From positions 1 through 64,000 of the forward strand of contig CASDLT010000003.1 of the NCBI GenBank assembly GCA_949281375.1: a stretch of DNA of 64,000 nt, written 5' to 3'. The notes beneath the pieces are model-generated. The model worked only from the letters and a program-made list of their open reading frames with translations. It had not been told where the DNA came from and did not search any database. The DNA is from an uncultured Nitrosomonas sp. GTDB lineage: Bacteria; Pseudomonadota; Gammaproteobacteria; Burkholderiales; Nitrosomonadaceae. Both the position numbers and the translations under genes were made by a program. Positions 10,486 through 19,745 of this stretch are shown here, piece after piece (positions within the stretch are counted from its first letter, which is position 1; every line of letters starts with the position of its first letter).

Positions 10486-11577
10486 ATGGATCAGGTCTAC
10501 AACTTTAGCGCAGGCCCAGCGGTACTTCCCAAGGAAGTGCTGCAACAAGCTCGCGACGAAATGTTGGATTGGCGCGGCAGCGGCATGTCCGTAATGGAAA
10601 TGAGCCATCGCGGCAAGGAATTCATGTCCATTGCCGAAACGATCGAACAGGATTTGCGTGAACTGATCGGTATTCCGGATCATTACAAAATCCTGTTCCT
10701 GCAGGGCGGCGCTTCCAGTCAATTCGCGATGGTGCCGATGAATCTGTTGCGCGGTAAACAAAAAGCGGATTACATCAATACCGGACATTGGTCGACCAAG
10801 GCCATCGAAGAAGCCAGGCGATATTGCACCGTGAACGTCGCAGCAACCTCCGCAGCGACGAACTTCACCGATATCCCCGCTCAGGATGATTGGCAACTAA
10901 GTTCCGATGCCGCCTATATGCATTACACCAGCAACGAAACCATTGGTGGCGTCGAATTTCACTGGATACCGAATATTGATCCCAGCTACGATATTCCGCT
11001 GGTGGTCGACATGTCTTCCGACATCCTGTCTCGTCCGCTGGATATCACGCGTTTTGGACTGGTTTATGCCGGTGCGCAAAAAAACCTCGGTCCTGCCGGC
11101 CTCACATTGCTCATCGTCCGCCAGGATTTACTGGGAAAAACGCTGCCAGGCACACCCACGTTGTACGATTATCAGGTTCATGCAAACAATGATTCGATGT
11201 ATAACACGCCGCCGACGTATGCGATGTACATCATGGGTCTGGTGCTGGCATGGCTTAAAAGACAAGGCGGATTGACCTCTATGGAAAAAATCAATCTGAC
11301 CAAAGCCAATCTGTTGTATGACGTGCTAGACAGCAGCGATTTTTATCGTTGTCCGGTGGCACAATCCAGCCGGTCGCGCATGAATGTTCCGTTTACCTTA
11401 CAAATTCCGGCGCTGGAGGATGAATTCCTTAAACAAGCCCAGGCGAGCGGCTTGCTTCAGTTGAAAGGACACCGCTCGGTCGGTGGTATGCGGGCTTCAA
11501 TCTACAATGCCATGCCGATCGAAGGCGTTGAAAAACTGGTCGCATTCATGAAGGACTTTGCCAGCCACCATGCTTGA
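10486..11577 (+). CDS. serC: Phosphoserine aminotransferase
   Basis: 363 residues, class V PLP aminotransferase. It makes phosphoserine from 3-phosphohydroxypyruvate and also serves pyridoxal phosphate synthesis in many proteobacteria. It begins with the family pattern YNFSAGPAVLPKEVL. The FLQGGASSQFAM loop and the PLP lysine in YAGAQKNLGPAGLTL are present, and it ends with the conserved GHRSVGGMRASIYNAMP. The stop overlaps the start of serA, so the two are translationally coupled. Confidence 0.97.
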   Translation: MDQVYNFSAGPAVLPKEVLQQARDEMLDWRGSGMSVMEMSHRGKEFMSIAETIEQDLRELIGIPDHYKILFLQGGASSQFAMVPMNLLRGKQKADYINTGHWSTKAIEEARRYCTVNVAATSAATNFTDIPAQDDWQLSSDAAYMHYTSNETIGGVEFHWIPNIDPSYDIPLVVDMSSDILSRPLDITRFGLVYAGAQKNLGPAGLTLLIVRQDLLGKTLPGTPTLYDYQVHANNDSMYNTPPTYAMYIMGLVLAWLKRQGGLTSMEKINLTKANLLYDVLDSSDFYRCPVAQSSRSRMNVPFTLQIPALEDEFLKQAQASGLLQLKGHRSVGGMRASIYNAMPIEGVEKLVAFMKDFASHHA

Positions 11578-12766
11578 TCATTCGCGTGCCACATTCAACA
11601 TCCTGACCCTGAATCAGATTTCCTCGCAGGGATTGAATCGATTTTCCGCCGCTGATTTTCAGGTGGGAAACGATATCGCTGATCCTGACGCCATATTGGT
11701 ACGCTCCTACAATCTGCTGGACCGTGACATTCCTGCCAGCGTCAAGGCGATCGGGCGCGCCGGAGCCGGGACTAATAATATTCCCGTTGAGGCAATGAAT
11801 GCCCGCGGCATCCCAGTGTTCAATACTCCGGGCGCAAACGCCAACGCCGTGAAGGAACTGGTACTAGCAGCGCTTTTCCTGGCAGCGCGCAATCTCGTTC
11901 CGGCATTGCATTTTGTCGACACGCTGGAAGGCGATGATGCGGCATTGAACAAGCAAGCCGAGGATGGCAAGAAACGTTTTTCAGGAATCGAATTACCGGG
12001 GCGTACGCTCGGGATCATCGGCTTGGGAGAAATCGGACGACTGGTTGCCAACTCGGCCATCAAACTGGGAATGAAAGTCATCGGCTTCGATCCTAAAATT
12101 ACCGTCGAATCAGCCTGGAGCTTGTCGGCGGAAGTCAAAAAAGCTCATAGCATGGAGGACCTGCTGCGCCATAGCGAATTTGTCAGCGTGCATGTCCCGC
12201 TCCTTGATTCCACTCGCCACCTGATCAACCAGAGCAGCATCAAGCTCATGAAACATCATGTTATTCTTCTTAACTTCTCGCGTGGCGCGATTGTCGACGA
12301 AGATGCCGTGCTGGCCGGCATCGCCGCCGGCAAGATCAAAAGCTATGTCAGCGATTTTCCGAGTCAGCGGCTGCATCATCAACCTTCCGTGATTACGTTG
12401 CCGCATCTCGGTGCATCGACATCGGAAGCGGAAGAAAACTGCGCAGTCATGGTCGTCAACCAGCTGATCAATTATCTGCAAAATGGCAATATCGTGAATA
12501 CCGTCAATTTTCCGGACATCGAAATGGAACGCGAATCGCCCTACCGGGTCGCGGTGGCGAATGCGAATGTACCAAACATCCTCGGTCAAATTTCCACCAG
12601 CATGGCGAACGCCGGATTGAACATCCATAACATGATCAACAAGTCCCGCGGAGAAATGGCGTTCACGCTGGTCGACGTGGACAGTCCGGTACAACAATCT
12701 GTTCTGAATGAAATTTCAGGAATTTCCGGCGTACTGATGGCGCGCTATTTGCCCTTACCAAAATAA
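11570..12766 (+). CDS. serA: D-3-phosphoglycerate dehydrogenase (short, ACT-domain form)
   Basis: 398 residues from ATG 11570, which overlaps the serC stop by 8 bases. A TTG at 11558 would add four codons but its spacing to the AAGGA at 11551-11555 is too short. Oxidises 3-phosphoglycerate to 3-phosphohydroxypyruvate, the first step of serine synthesis. NAD loop GLGEIGRLVANSA, catalytic Arg in NFSRGAIVDEDAV, and catalytic His in TLPHLGASTSEAEEN. The last 75 residues form an ACT domain (VPNILGQISTSMANAGLNI), a probable serine-feedback site. It lacks the extra ASB domain of the 520-residue type. Confidence 0.93.
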   Translation: MLDHSRATFNILTLNQISSQGLNRFSAADFQVGNDIADPDAILVRSYNLLDRDIPASVKAIGRAGAGTNNIPVEAMNARGIPVFNTPGANANAVKELVLAALFLAARNLVPALHFVDTLEGDDAALNKQAEDGKKRFSGIELPGRTLGIIGLGEIGRLVANSAIKLGMKVIGFDPKITVESAWSLSAEVKKAHSMEDLLRHSEFVSVHVPLLDSTRHLINQSSIKLMKHHVILLNFSRGAIVDEDAVLAGIAAGKIKSYVSDFPSQRLHHQPSVITLPHLGASTSEAEENCAVMVVNQLINYLQNGNIVNTVNFPDIEMERESPYRVAVANANVPNILGQISTSMANAGLNIHNMINKSRGEMAFTLVDVDSPVQQSVLNEISGISGVLMARYLPLPK

Positions 12767-12812
12767 CGTCGTGCTTGTGATGAATTACCGTTAACGAAAA
12801 TTTCACCCTTCC

Positions 12813-13883
12813 ATGCTTGAACAACTCAAACAATTACGCGAACAAATTGATGTCATCGATGATGAGCTCCTTCGATTGATCAGCCAACGCGCGACATTGG
12901 CCCAGGAAATCGGCAAAATCAAGAAAAGCGGCATTGTCTACCGTCCCGAACGCGAAGCGCAGATATTGACCCGCATCCAGTCCCTCAATCCCGGCCCGAT
13001 CAGCAATCAGCACATCAGCCATTTTTTCACTGAAATCATGTCATTGTGCCGTGCATTGGAAAAACCCATGAGCGTGGCATACCTGGGGCCCAATGGCACT
13101 TTCTCCGAAGAAGCGGCGTTAAAACGTTTTGGTAGCGCCATCACTGAAATCGCCTGTGATTCGATCGATGACGTCTTTCGCAATGTCGAGTCTGACGCAA
13201 CCAATTATGGCGTGGTGCCGGTTGAAAATTCATCCGAAGGTGCCGTGGGCAGAACCATGGATCTACTGCTGCAGACACCGTTGCTGATTTGCGGTGAAGT
13301 TCAACTGCCGGTGCATCAATTTTTGATGGCACAGCAAACCGACCGCACCCGGATCACTAAAATCTACTCTCATCCGCAATCATTGGCGCAATGTCACCAC
13401 TGGTTAAAGGCCAACCTGCCCCACGTTCCGACAACGGCCTTCATCAATGCAGCCAGCAATGCCGATGCTGCCCGCCAGGCGGCCGGGGACAGCCAAGCCG
13501 CCGCGATTGCCAGCCGGCGCGCTGCCGAGCTGTATGAACTATCGATTTGCGCAGAAAATATCGAGGATGATTCAAACAACACCACGCGTTTCGTCGTGGT
13601 TGGCAAACAGGAAACGCCCCCTTCCGGTAAAGACAAAACCTCGCTGGTCATGGCAACCAACAATCGATCCGGCGCGATCTACCAATTGCTCGAGCCATTG
13701 GCGCAGCATGGCGTCAGCATGAGCCGGCTGGAATCCCGTCCATCCCGTACCGGGCTGTGGCAATACGTATTTTTTGTCGACATCGAAGGACATCAACAGA
13801 ATGAGCAAGTCGCCGCAGCCATTTCTGGCCTGCGTGACCGAGCGATATTCCTGAAAATACTGGGATCATATCCCGCGACTTGA
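12813..13883 (+). CDS. pheA: Bifunctional chorismate mutase / prephenate dehydratase (P-protein)
   Basis: 356 residues. Converts chorismate through prephenate to phenylpyruvate for phenylalanine. An AroQ-type mutase domain occupies about 1-85 (LREQIDVIDDELLRLISQRA). The dehydratase domain runs from AYLGPNGTFSEEAA to the NNTTRFVVVG motif with its catalytic Thr. A C-terminal ACT domain carries the phenylalanine-binding ESRPSRTG motif, implying feedback inhibition. Typical betaproteobacterial architecture and neighbours (serA upstream, hisC and tyrA downstream). Confidence 0.96.
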   Translation: MLEQLKQLREQIDVIDDELLRLISQRATLAQEIGKIKKSGIVYRPEREAQILTRIQSLNPGPISNQHISHFFTEIMSLCRALEKPMSVAYLGPNGTFSEEAALKRFGSAITEIACDSIDDVFRNVESDATNYGVVPVENSSEGAVGRTMDLLLQTPLLICGEVQLPVHQFLMAQQTDRTRITKIYSHPQSLAQCHHWLKANLPHVPTTAFINAASNADAARQAAGDSQAAAIASRRAAELYELSICAENIEDDSNNTTRFVVVGKQETPPSGKDKTSLVMATNNRSGAIYQLLEPLAQHGVSMSRLESRPSRTGLWQYVFFVDIEGHQQNEQVAAAISGLRDRAIFLKILGSYPAT

Positions 13884-13965
13884 TCCAATGCGCCCATCTC
13901 ATCAATGATATCGTGTATTTAGCAGTCTATTTTTTCCACCCATCAGTTTTTAAATCTTAAATCGT

Positions 13966-15084
13966 ATGAATCTTTGTGATTTTGCACCGGAATATATTCG
14001 TTCCATTCAACCCTATCAACCTGGCAAACCCATTTCCGAATTGGCGCGTGAATTGGGTCTGGATGAAACGACTGTCATCAAGCTGGCCTCGAATGAAAAT
14101 CCCCTGGGAACCAGCCCATTTGCGCTAGAAGCCATGATCAATGCGTTGCATCAGATCGCATTGTATCCGGATGGCAGTGGCTACGAATTGAAGGCAGCGC
14201 TCTCGAAACGATATGACGTTGATCCAGACCAGATCATTCTCGGAAATGGCTCCAACGATGTGCTGGATCTGGCAGCACGCGTGTTCCTGAAACCCGGTGC
14301 AGCGGCGATCTATTCTCAGCATGCTTTTGCCGTCTATCCATTGGTGGTTCAGATGATCGGCGCAAATGGCATTGCAGTGCCTGCCCGGGATTATGGTCAC
14401 GACCTGCCGGCGATGCTGGATGCGATAACTCCGGAGACGCGCATCGTGTTTATCGCCAGCCCGAATAATCCAACCGGCACGCTTTCCACCGAAGAGGAAC
14501 TCTACTGTTTCATGGAACGCGTTTCGCGCGACGTGCTGGTGGTCATGGATGAGGCCTATTACGAATATCTTCCCGAAGCAAACAAACCGGACAGCATCAA
14601 ATGGCTGAAGCAATTTCCAAATCTACTGATCACTCGCACCTTTTCCAAGGTGTATGGTCTCGCCGGCGCGCGGATCGGTTTCGGATTGGCGCATCCTGAC
14701 GTGGCCAATTTGATGAACCGGGTACGCCAGCCGTTCAATGTCAGCAGCATCGGGCTGATCGGTGCGCTGGCTGGTCTGCACGATGCCGAATTTGTGCAAC
14801 GATCGTATGCGCTCAATCGCGCCGGAATGCTGCAGTTGACTGATGGTTTCAGACGGGCGGGTATTGAATACATCCCCTCGTATGGCAATTTCATCAGCTT
14901 CCGCGTCAAAGGCGACGCAGCCAACACTCCCAAGGTCTATCAGAGCCTATTGCGGCAAGGTGTCATCGTGCGACCCCTGGGCATTTATGAGATGCCTCAT
15001 CATCTACGCGTAACCGTGGGTCTGGAATCCCAAAACAAGCGCTTCCTTGAATCTCTTGCGCATGCCTTTGAGGAATTGGCCTGA
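13966..15084 (+). CDS. hisC: Histidinol-phosphate / aromatic aminotransferase
   Basis: 372 residues, class I/II PLP aminotransferase of the HisC type. The family lysine is in [18 protein letters not shown], with ASNENPLG near the N terminus and SPNNPTGT before it. Lying between pheA and tyrA, it may transaminate phenylpyruvate and 4-hydroxyphenylpyruvate as well as, or instead of, imidazole-acetol phosphate. Substrate range cannot be read from the sequence. It follows pheA by 82 bases and precedes tyrA by 58. Confidence 0.92.
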   Translation: MNLCDFAPEYIRSIQPYQPGKPISELARELGLDETTVIKLASNENPLGTSPFALEAMINALHQIALYPDGSGYELKAALSKRYDVDPDQIILGNGSNDVLDLAARVFLKPGAAAIYSQHAFAVYPLVVQMIGANGIAVPARDYGHDLPAMLDAITPETRIVFIASPNNPTGTLSTEEELYCFMERVSRDVLVVMDEAYYEYLPEANKPDSIKWLKQFPNLLITRTFSKVYGLAGARIGFGLAHPDVANLMNRVRQPFNVSSIGLIGALAGLHDAEFVQRSYALNRAGMLQLTDGFRRAGIEYIPSYGNFISFRVKGDAANTPKVYQSLLRQGVIVRPLGIYEMPHHLRVTVGLESQNKRFLESLAHAFEELA

Positions 15085-15142
15085 AACTCCCGATCCCATC
15101 AGGGTATATGACATCCCATCATGCATAACTTGAGTAACCCGC

Positions 15143-16030
15143 ATGCAATTTAACAAAGTAGTCGTCATCGGTGTCGGGTTGATCGGCGGATCGTTTGCCG
15201 CCGCGATTCGCAAAAGCGGCATGGCCGGGCGCATCGTTGGCGTGGGGCGCAGCCAGCGCAATATGGAGCATGCTCTGACCCGTCATATCGTTGATGAAAT
15301 TGCCACCGATATCGCATCTGCCGTGCACAATGCCGACTTGATATTTCTTGCGATGCCGGTCGGTCAAACCAGCGACGTCATGATGCAGCTAGCAGCGCAT
15401 GTGCAGGCCAACACCATCATCACCGACGCCGGCAGCACCAAACAGGATGTCATTGCCGCAGCGCATGCGCACCTTCCGCTCCAGAGCCGGCATCATTTCG
15501 TACCCGGCCACCCCATTGCCGGTGCTGAACACAGTGGCGTTCAGGCCGCACAAGCTGACCTATATCAGAATCGGCACGTCATCTTGACGCCGCTGCCAGA
15601 GACCAGCCCTGAAAGCATCGAGCATATCCGTGGATTATGGCAGGCATGTGGCGCGCATGTTTCTCTAATGGCTGCCGATGAACATGACCGGGTGCTGGCT
15701 GCCACCAGCCATTTGCCACATGTGCTGGCATTCACGCTCATGAACCACCTCAGGCATGGCGCTTCTCAGCCAAATGACTTATTGCGTTTCGCCGGCAGCG
15801 GGTTTCGTGACTTCACACGCATCGCCAGCAGTTCCCCGGAAATGTGGCGCGACATTTGTCTGGCCAATCGCGAGTCGCTGCTGGCGCAAATTGAAGCTTA
15901 CCAAAATGAATTGCAAGCGCTAGCGGACATTTTGCAAAACGTCGATGCAAAAGCCTTGGAACAGGCGTTTTCGCAAGCTCGAGCACTCCGAGAGAACTGG
16001 CTCAAGCACACCCAGAGCACGAGCAAATAG
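15143..16030 (+). CDS. tyrA: Prephenate (arogenate) dehydrogenase
   Basis: 295 residues. NAD(P)-dependent oxidative decarboxylation of prephenate towards tyrosine. The N-terminal Rossmann motif is GVGLIGGSFAAAI. Conserved active-site stretches are VPGHPIAGAEHSG and ATSHLPHVLAF. The length is that of the stand-alone TyrA form without mutase or ACT domain. In many betaproteobacteria aroA follows here. In this window the next gene is an unrelated FecR-like gene 206 bases downstream. Confidence 0.95.
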   Translation: MQFNKVVVIGVGLIGGSFAAAIRKSGMAGRIVGVGRSQRNMEHALTRHIVDEIATDIASAVHNADLIFLAMPVGQTSDVMMQLAAHVQANTIITDAGSTKQDVIAAAHAHLPLQSRHHFVPGHPIAGAEHSGVQAAQADLYQNRHVILTPLPETSPESIEHIRGLWQACGAHVSLMAADEHDRVLAATSHLPHVLAFTLMNHLRHGASQPNDLLRFAGSGFRDFTRIASSSPEMWRDICLANRESLLAQIEAYQNELQALADILQNVDAKALEQAFSQARALRENWLKHTQSTSK

Positions 16031-16236
16031 TCATATGGCATGGCCCATAGTTCATGTGTGCTCAGTCAACGGTTTTCGCGGATAAACCCTATGATGCTGA
16101 TATGACGGCGATTATCCACGAATTGTCTGGTGTTTCAGACATCTTCTTCAGTACCCACAAATACTTACGGGTTAAAAAATGGATTATTGTCAGTATATAA
16201 TTTGAATTTTCTTCTGTTTCCTATACCGACATTCCC

Positions 16237-16782
16237 ATGCAAGAATCCAAACCTCCGGTGATAGAACCGTATTCTTTTGTTTTCAGTTGGCGACGACTGT
16301 TGATTCATAGCACCATCATGGGTGTGTGTATAATCTTGGGTCTCATGACATGGTACTTTGGCAAGCCACCCAGCGTACGATTCTATGAAACCAAATCTGA
16401 AGAATTGACCACCAAAATAGCCCCCCATATCAACATGGCGCTGGATGTGCGCAGCTCGGTCGCCGTGAAGGAAAGCCAGCCACTACAGGTTGAGCTATTC
16501 AAAGGCAATGTTTTTTTCAGCACCGAAAGCAATTCGTCCAATCAGCTTGAAGTCAAGGTCGGCAATGCCCTCATCAAAGATATCGGCACCCGCTTCAGTA
16601 TCGAAACGCAAAAGGACGGCAACCATCATATTGCCGTTGCCGAAGGTCAGATCAAGATTCATGTCTCATCCGGGGTATATCACATCAATGCGCTCGAGCA
16701 GGCGGATTTTGATGATATGAAAATCAGCAAGCACACATTGGCGTCCGAACGAGATATCGCGCCATGGCGCGTCGGCCAGTGA
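16237..16782 (+). CDS. FecR-domain membrane protein without a partner sigma factor
   Basis: 181 residues. A hydrophobic segment at about 21-41 is preceded by WRR, giving a single-pass protein with a periplasmic C-terminal domain. The region with KVGNALIKDIGTRFSIET and VAVAEGQIKI-like strands (IAVAEGQIKIHVSSG) matches FecR-type beta domains, which sense a TonB-dependent transporter and control an ECF sigma factor. No fecI-like sigma gene or TonB receptor is adjacent, and the cytoplasmic N terminus is only about 20 residues, too short for the usual anti-sigma part. It may be a structural or stand-alone relative. Followed by a strong terminator. Confidence 0.6.
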   Translation: MQESKPPVIEPYSFVFSWRRLLIHSTIMGVCIILGLMTWYFGKPPSVRFYETKSEELTTKIAPHINMALDVRSSVAVKESQPLQVELFKGNVFFSTESNSSNQLEVKVGNALIKDIGTRFSIETQKDGNHHIAVAEGQIKIHVSSGVYHINALEQADFDDMKISKHTLASERDIAPWRVGQ

Positions 16783-16843
16783 TTCGCTGATTGCCATGAC
16801 CTACCCTTCAGGTTATAAAATTCACATATCATTTACGAGAAAT

Positions 16844-16875
16844 AAAAATCCCCGGCAAGCCGGGGATTTTTTTAG
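16844..16875. terminator. Bidirectional rho-independent terminator
   Basis: AAAAATCCCCGG and its complement CCGGGGATTTTT form a GC-rich hairpin with a CAAG-type loop, with A-run and T-run on the two sides. It lies between the FecR-like gene (plus) and the first mcp gene (minus), so it can end both. Confidence 0.85.
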
Positions 16876-16897
16876 TTGCGATCAAAAATACGATCGC

Positions 16898-18622
16898 TTA
16901 AAACTCTTCCCAGTCATCGGCGCCGCCCCCTGCCGCCACTTTTCGGGGTTGAACTCCGGATCCTGAGCTTGAGGCGGAACTAATGGCATTCTTTTTGGTT
17001 ACCGACCCGCGATTGGGCAACGTGGAAACCGAAGAGGGTCGGTTACTTCTTCTTACCGGCGTAGCGGTGGAGTATCCGCTTTCACTCAGTTTGAAGATCG
17101 TAACTGCATGAGTGAGCGCACGCGCCTGTTCCTGCATCGATTCTGCCGCGGCGGCGGCCTGTTCTACCAAGGCTGCGTTCTGCTGGGTGACTTCATCCAT
17201 TTGCGTGACCGCTTGATTGACCTGTTCGATGCCTGAACTCTGTTCCTGCGATGCGGCCGATATCTCGCTCATGATGTCCGTCACCCGTTTCACGGCATTG
17301 ACGATTTCATCCATGGTGGCACCGGCTTCGTCAACCAATTGAGAGCCTACTTCGACCTTGCTGACCGAATCATTGATCAATTCCTTGATTTCCTTTGCTG
17401 CGGCCGCTGAACGCTGAGCCAGCGTACGCACTTCCGTCGCCACGACCGCAAAACCGCGTCCTTGTTCTCCCGCCCGCGCAGCCTCGACAGCCGCATTCAG
17501 CGCCAGAATATTGGTCTGAAACGCAATGCCATCGATGACACTGATGATGTCAACGATCTTTTTCGAACTTTCATTGATCGAACTCATCGTCTGCACGACT
17601 TGCCCCACCACTGCACCACCCTTCACGGCAACTTCCGATGCACCGGCTGCGAGTTGATTGGCCTGGCGCGCATTATCGGCGTTTTGTTTGACAGTCGATG
17701 TCAATTCTTCCATCGACGATGCGGTTTGTTCCAGACTGGAAGCCTGTTCTTCGGTGCGTTGACTCAGATCCGAATTACCCGACGCAATCTCACTGGATGC
17801 CGTGGCAATCGAATCCGTACCGGTACGTACTTTGCTCACCAAATCGACGAGATTGTCGTTCATGATTTTCAAGGCTTGCATCAGTTGGCCGGTTTCATTG
17901 GTTGAGTCGACGACGATTTTGCTCGTCAAATCACCGGATGCCACGGCATTCGCGACTGTAACGGCCTCATTCAGCGTACCGACGATAGCTCTGATCAATA
18001 TAAAACCCACGACCATTGCGAAGATGATACCCAACACGATCGCTGTCGCAGTGATCATGAAGATACTTTGGTAATTAGTTTGCGCTTCAGCATATTCTTT
18101 TGCAGATTCAGTACGTTGAAGTTCAAGCAGTTTTAGCAGGGTTCCATGAACAGCATCAAATTTACCACCGGCATCACCTGTCAAATTCGCAATGGCCGCA
18201 TCAAAATTTCCAGCTGTAGCCAGCGTGATCGTACGATTGCGTGATTCCACATAGCTGTTCCATTGCTGGCTGAATTGTTCCGCCAGCCCTGATTCTTCCA
18301 CGGTCAGATTCGTAGCCATGAACTTTCTCCATAACTCGGCTAGTTCAGCATCGCGCTGGCTCGTCATCGCTGTCCGCTCCTTGACGATATCCGCACTTCT
18401 GCCATATGCCGTCAGAGCCGCATTTAACCGCACACGTTGCATGCGATCCAGCACCATGCTGAGATCTCCCAGAGGCACAGCCCGATCTTCATAAACGCTC
18501 TTGAAAGAATCGTTCGTTTGGCTCAATCCATGCACACCGAAACTGCCCACACCGATGAGCAACAACGATAACATCCCAATCACCAGCATTAATTGCGACT
18601 TTATTGTCATATCATTCAACAT
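16898..18622 (-). CDS. Methyl-accepting chemotaxis protein (copy 1)
   Basis: 574 residues from ATG 18622 (a GTG one codon earlier is possible), with AAGGAG six bases upstream. Transmembrane helices at about 8-30 and 188-212 flank a periplasmic four-helix-bundle sensor, followed by HAMP and the long coiled-coil signalling domain. The hairpin tip reads [20 protein letters not shown], the contact site for CheA and CheW. The C terminus ends in DDWEEF, matching the xWxxF tether that recruits CheR/CheB in enteric receptors. Co-transcribed with the cheW gene 33 bases upstream. The ligand is unknown. Confidence 0.93.
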   Translation of the reverse strand: MLNDMTIKSQLMLVIGMLSLLLIGVGSFGVHGLSQTNDSFKSVYEDRAVPLGDLSMVLDRMQRVRLNAALTAYGRSADIVKERTAMTSQRDAELAELWRKFMATNLTVEESGLAEQFSQQWNSYVESRNRTITLATAGNFDAAIANLTGDAGGKFDAVHGTLLKLLELQRTESAKEYAEAQTNYQSIFMITATAIVLGIIFAMVVGFILIRAIVGTLNEAVTVANAVASGDLTSKIVVDSTNETGQLMQALKIMNDNLVDLVSKVRTGTDSIATASSEIASGNSDLSQRTEEQASSLEQTASSMEELTSTVKQNADNARQANQLAAGASEVAVKGGAVVGQVVQTMSSINESSKKIVDIISVIDGIAFQTNILALNAAVEAARAGEQGRGFAVVATEVRTLAQRSAAAAKEIKELINDSVSKVEVGSQLVDEAGATMDEIVNAVKRVTDIMSEISAASQEQSSGIEQVNQAVTQMDEVTQQNAALVEQAAAAAESMQEQARALTHAVTIFKLSESGYSTATPVRRSNRPSSVSTLPNRGSVTKKNAISSASSSGSGVQPRKVAAGGGADDWEEF

Positions 18623-18655
18623 CACACTCTCCTTAAAATTCCCTTCACAAAATAA

Positions 18656-19192
18656 CTATCGCTCGCTGACGCTCTGTTCCTGGTTATCGTCCTGTTCAAT
18701 TAGACCCATGTCGTCGCTACTCATCAGTTTTACAATGTCGATCAGTATCAGCATGCGCTCATCCACTGTGCCCAGACCTATGATGTATTCAGTGTCGATT
18801 ACGGAACCAAACTCCGGCGTGGAGCGAATATGGCCATGTTCCAGGTTGATGACATCAGACACGCCATCCACCACGATTCCCATGACACGGCCTGCCACAT
18901 TCAATATGATCACCACCGTGAATTGATCATAATTGGCTTCACCCAATCTGAACTTGATCCGCAAATCGATGATCGGCACGATAATGCCGCGCAAATTCAC
19001 CACCCCTTTGATGAACTCGGGTGCGTTGGCGATTTGCGTGATGGAATCGTAGCCTCGGATCTCCTGGACTTTGAGTATTTCGATACCATATTCTTCACTC
19101 CCCAATCGGAATGTTAAAAATTCATTCATGACTACACCCGCGCCCTTGTCCGATGTTTCGGAAAGAATGCCTGCTCCCTGCTCTGGTAACAT
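18656..19192 (-). CDS. cheW: CheW chemotaxis coupling protein (copy 1)
   Basis: 178 residues. Links receptors to the CheA kinase. The SH3-like CheW fold is clear: [20 protein letters not shown], then [18 protein letters not shown] and later [13 protein letters not shown]. The start ATG 19190-19192 is used because AAAGGAG lies eight bases upstream. An ATG at 19199 is out of frame. The C-terminal extension (after [12 protein letters not shown]) is acidic and variable. It is closely related to the second cheW at 21,511, and each precedes its own mcp gene. Confidence 0.92.
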   Translation of the reverse strand: MLPEQGAGILSETSDKGAGVVMNEFLTFRLGSEEYGIEILKVQEIRGYDSITQIANAPEFIKGVVNLRGIIVPIIDLRIKFRLGEANYDQFTVVIILNVAGRVMGIVVDGVSDVINLEHGHIRSTPEFGSVIDTEYIIGLGTVDERMLILIDIVKLMSSDDMGLIEQDDNQEQSVSER

Positions 19193-19199
19193 GACTCAT

Positions 19200-19662
19200 G
19201 CTCCTTTTATCTGTTATAAAAGCATAGCTAGTCGATACGATGATGAACCACGCACGCAGAGATGCAGATACATTGTGTATCATTCCACTAAGCTATAGAT
19301 TGATGATTAAAACGGTTTTGGTATCGCTGTTTGACGTTATAAGCAGTACTTCTTGTTGTTAATTCATGTACCTCATCTCATATCGTTTGAAATAATCGGA
19401 TTGAAAGGCAGTAAGTCCTTACGGAATATGGATTAATATATTTTGTCGGCTGATTCTTTTTTACCGCTCAGAGAGCAAGTGATCCACGTGTAGGAAATTT
19501 CCTGCACAATAGCTATCTAATCACTATATATTCGGGCCAGACCAGTGAAGCTGGAACTCAATGCGTCAAAAATTGCGTAACACGACAGCCCGGGAAATCG
19601 CCTCATTGGCACGGGATTTTTATTTTAGTAAATGTCGGTAATGAACTGTTCTGTAACCACTA
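19200..19662. other. Spacer between the two cheW-mcp pairs
   Basis: About 460 AT-rich bases with no supportable gene. It should contain the promoter for cheW copy 1 on the minus strand. I see no clear sigma-28 (TAAA..GCCGATAA) sequence. Confidence 0.5.
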
Positions 19663-19699
19663 AAAATAATCCCCTGATTTTTGGGTCAGGGGATTTTTT
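19663..19699 (-). terminator. Rho-independent terminator after mcp copy 2
   Basis: AATCCCCTGA (19668-19677) pairs with TCAGGGGATT (19686-19695), with A-rich and T-rich flanks on both sides. It lies 47 bases beyond the stop of the second mcp gene and would end the cheW2-mcp2 transcript. Confidence 0.8.
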
Positions 19700-19745
19700 C
19701 AACTGCGGATCAGGAATTTCCTGATGAGTGAAATGTCAGATGCAG

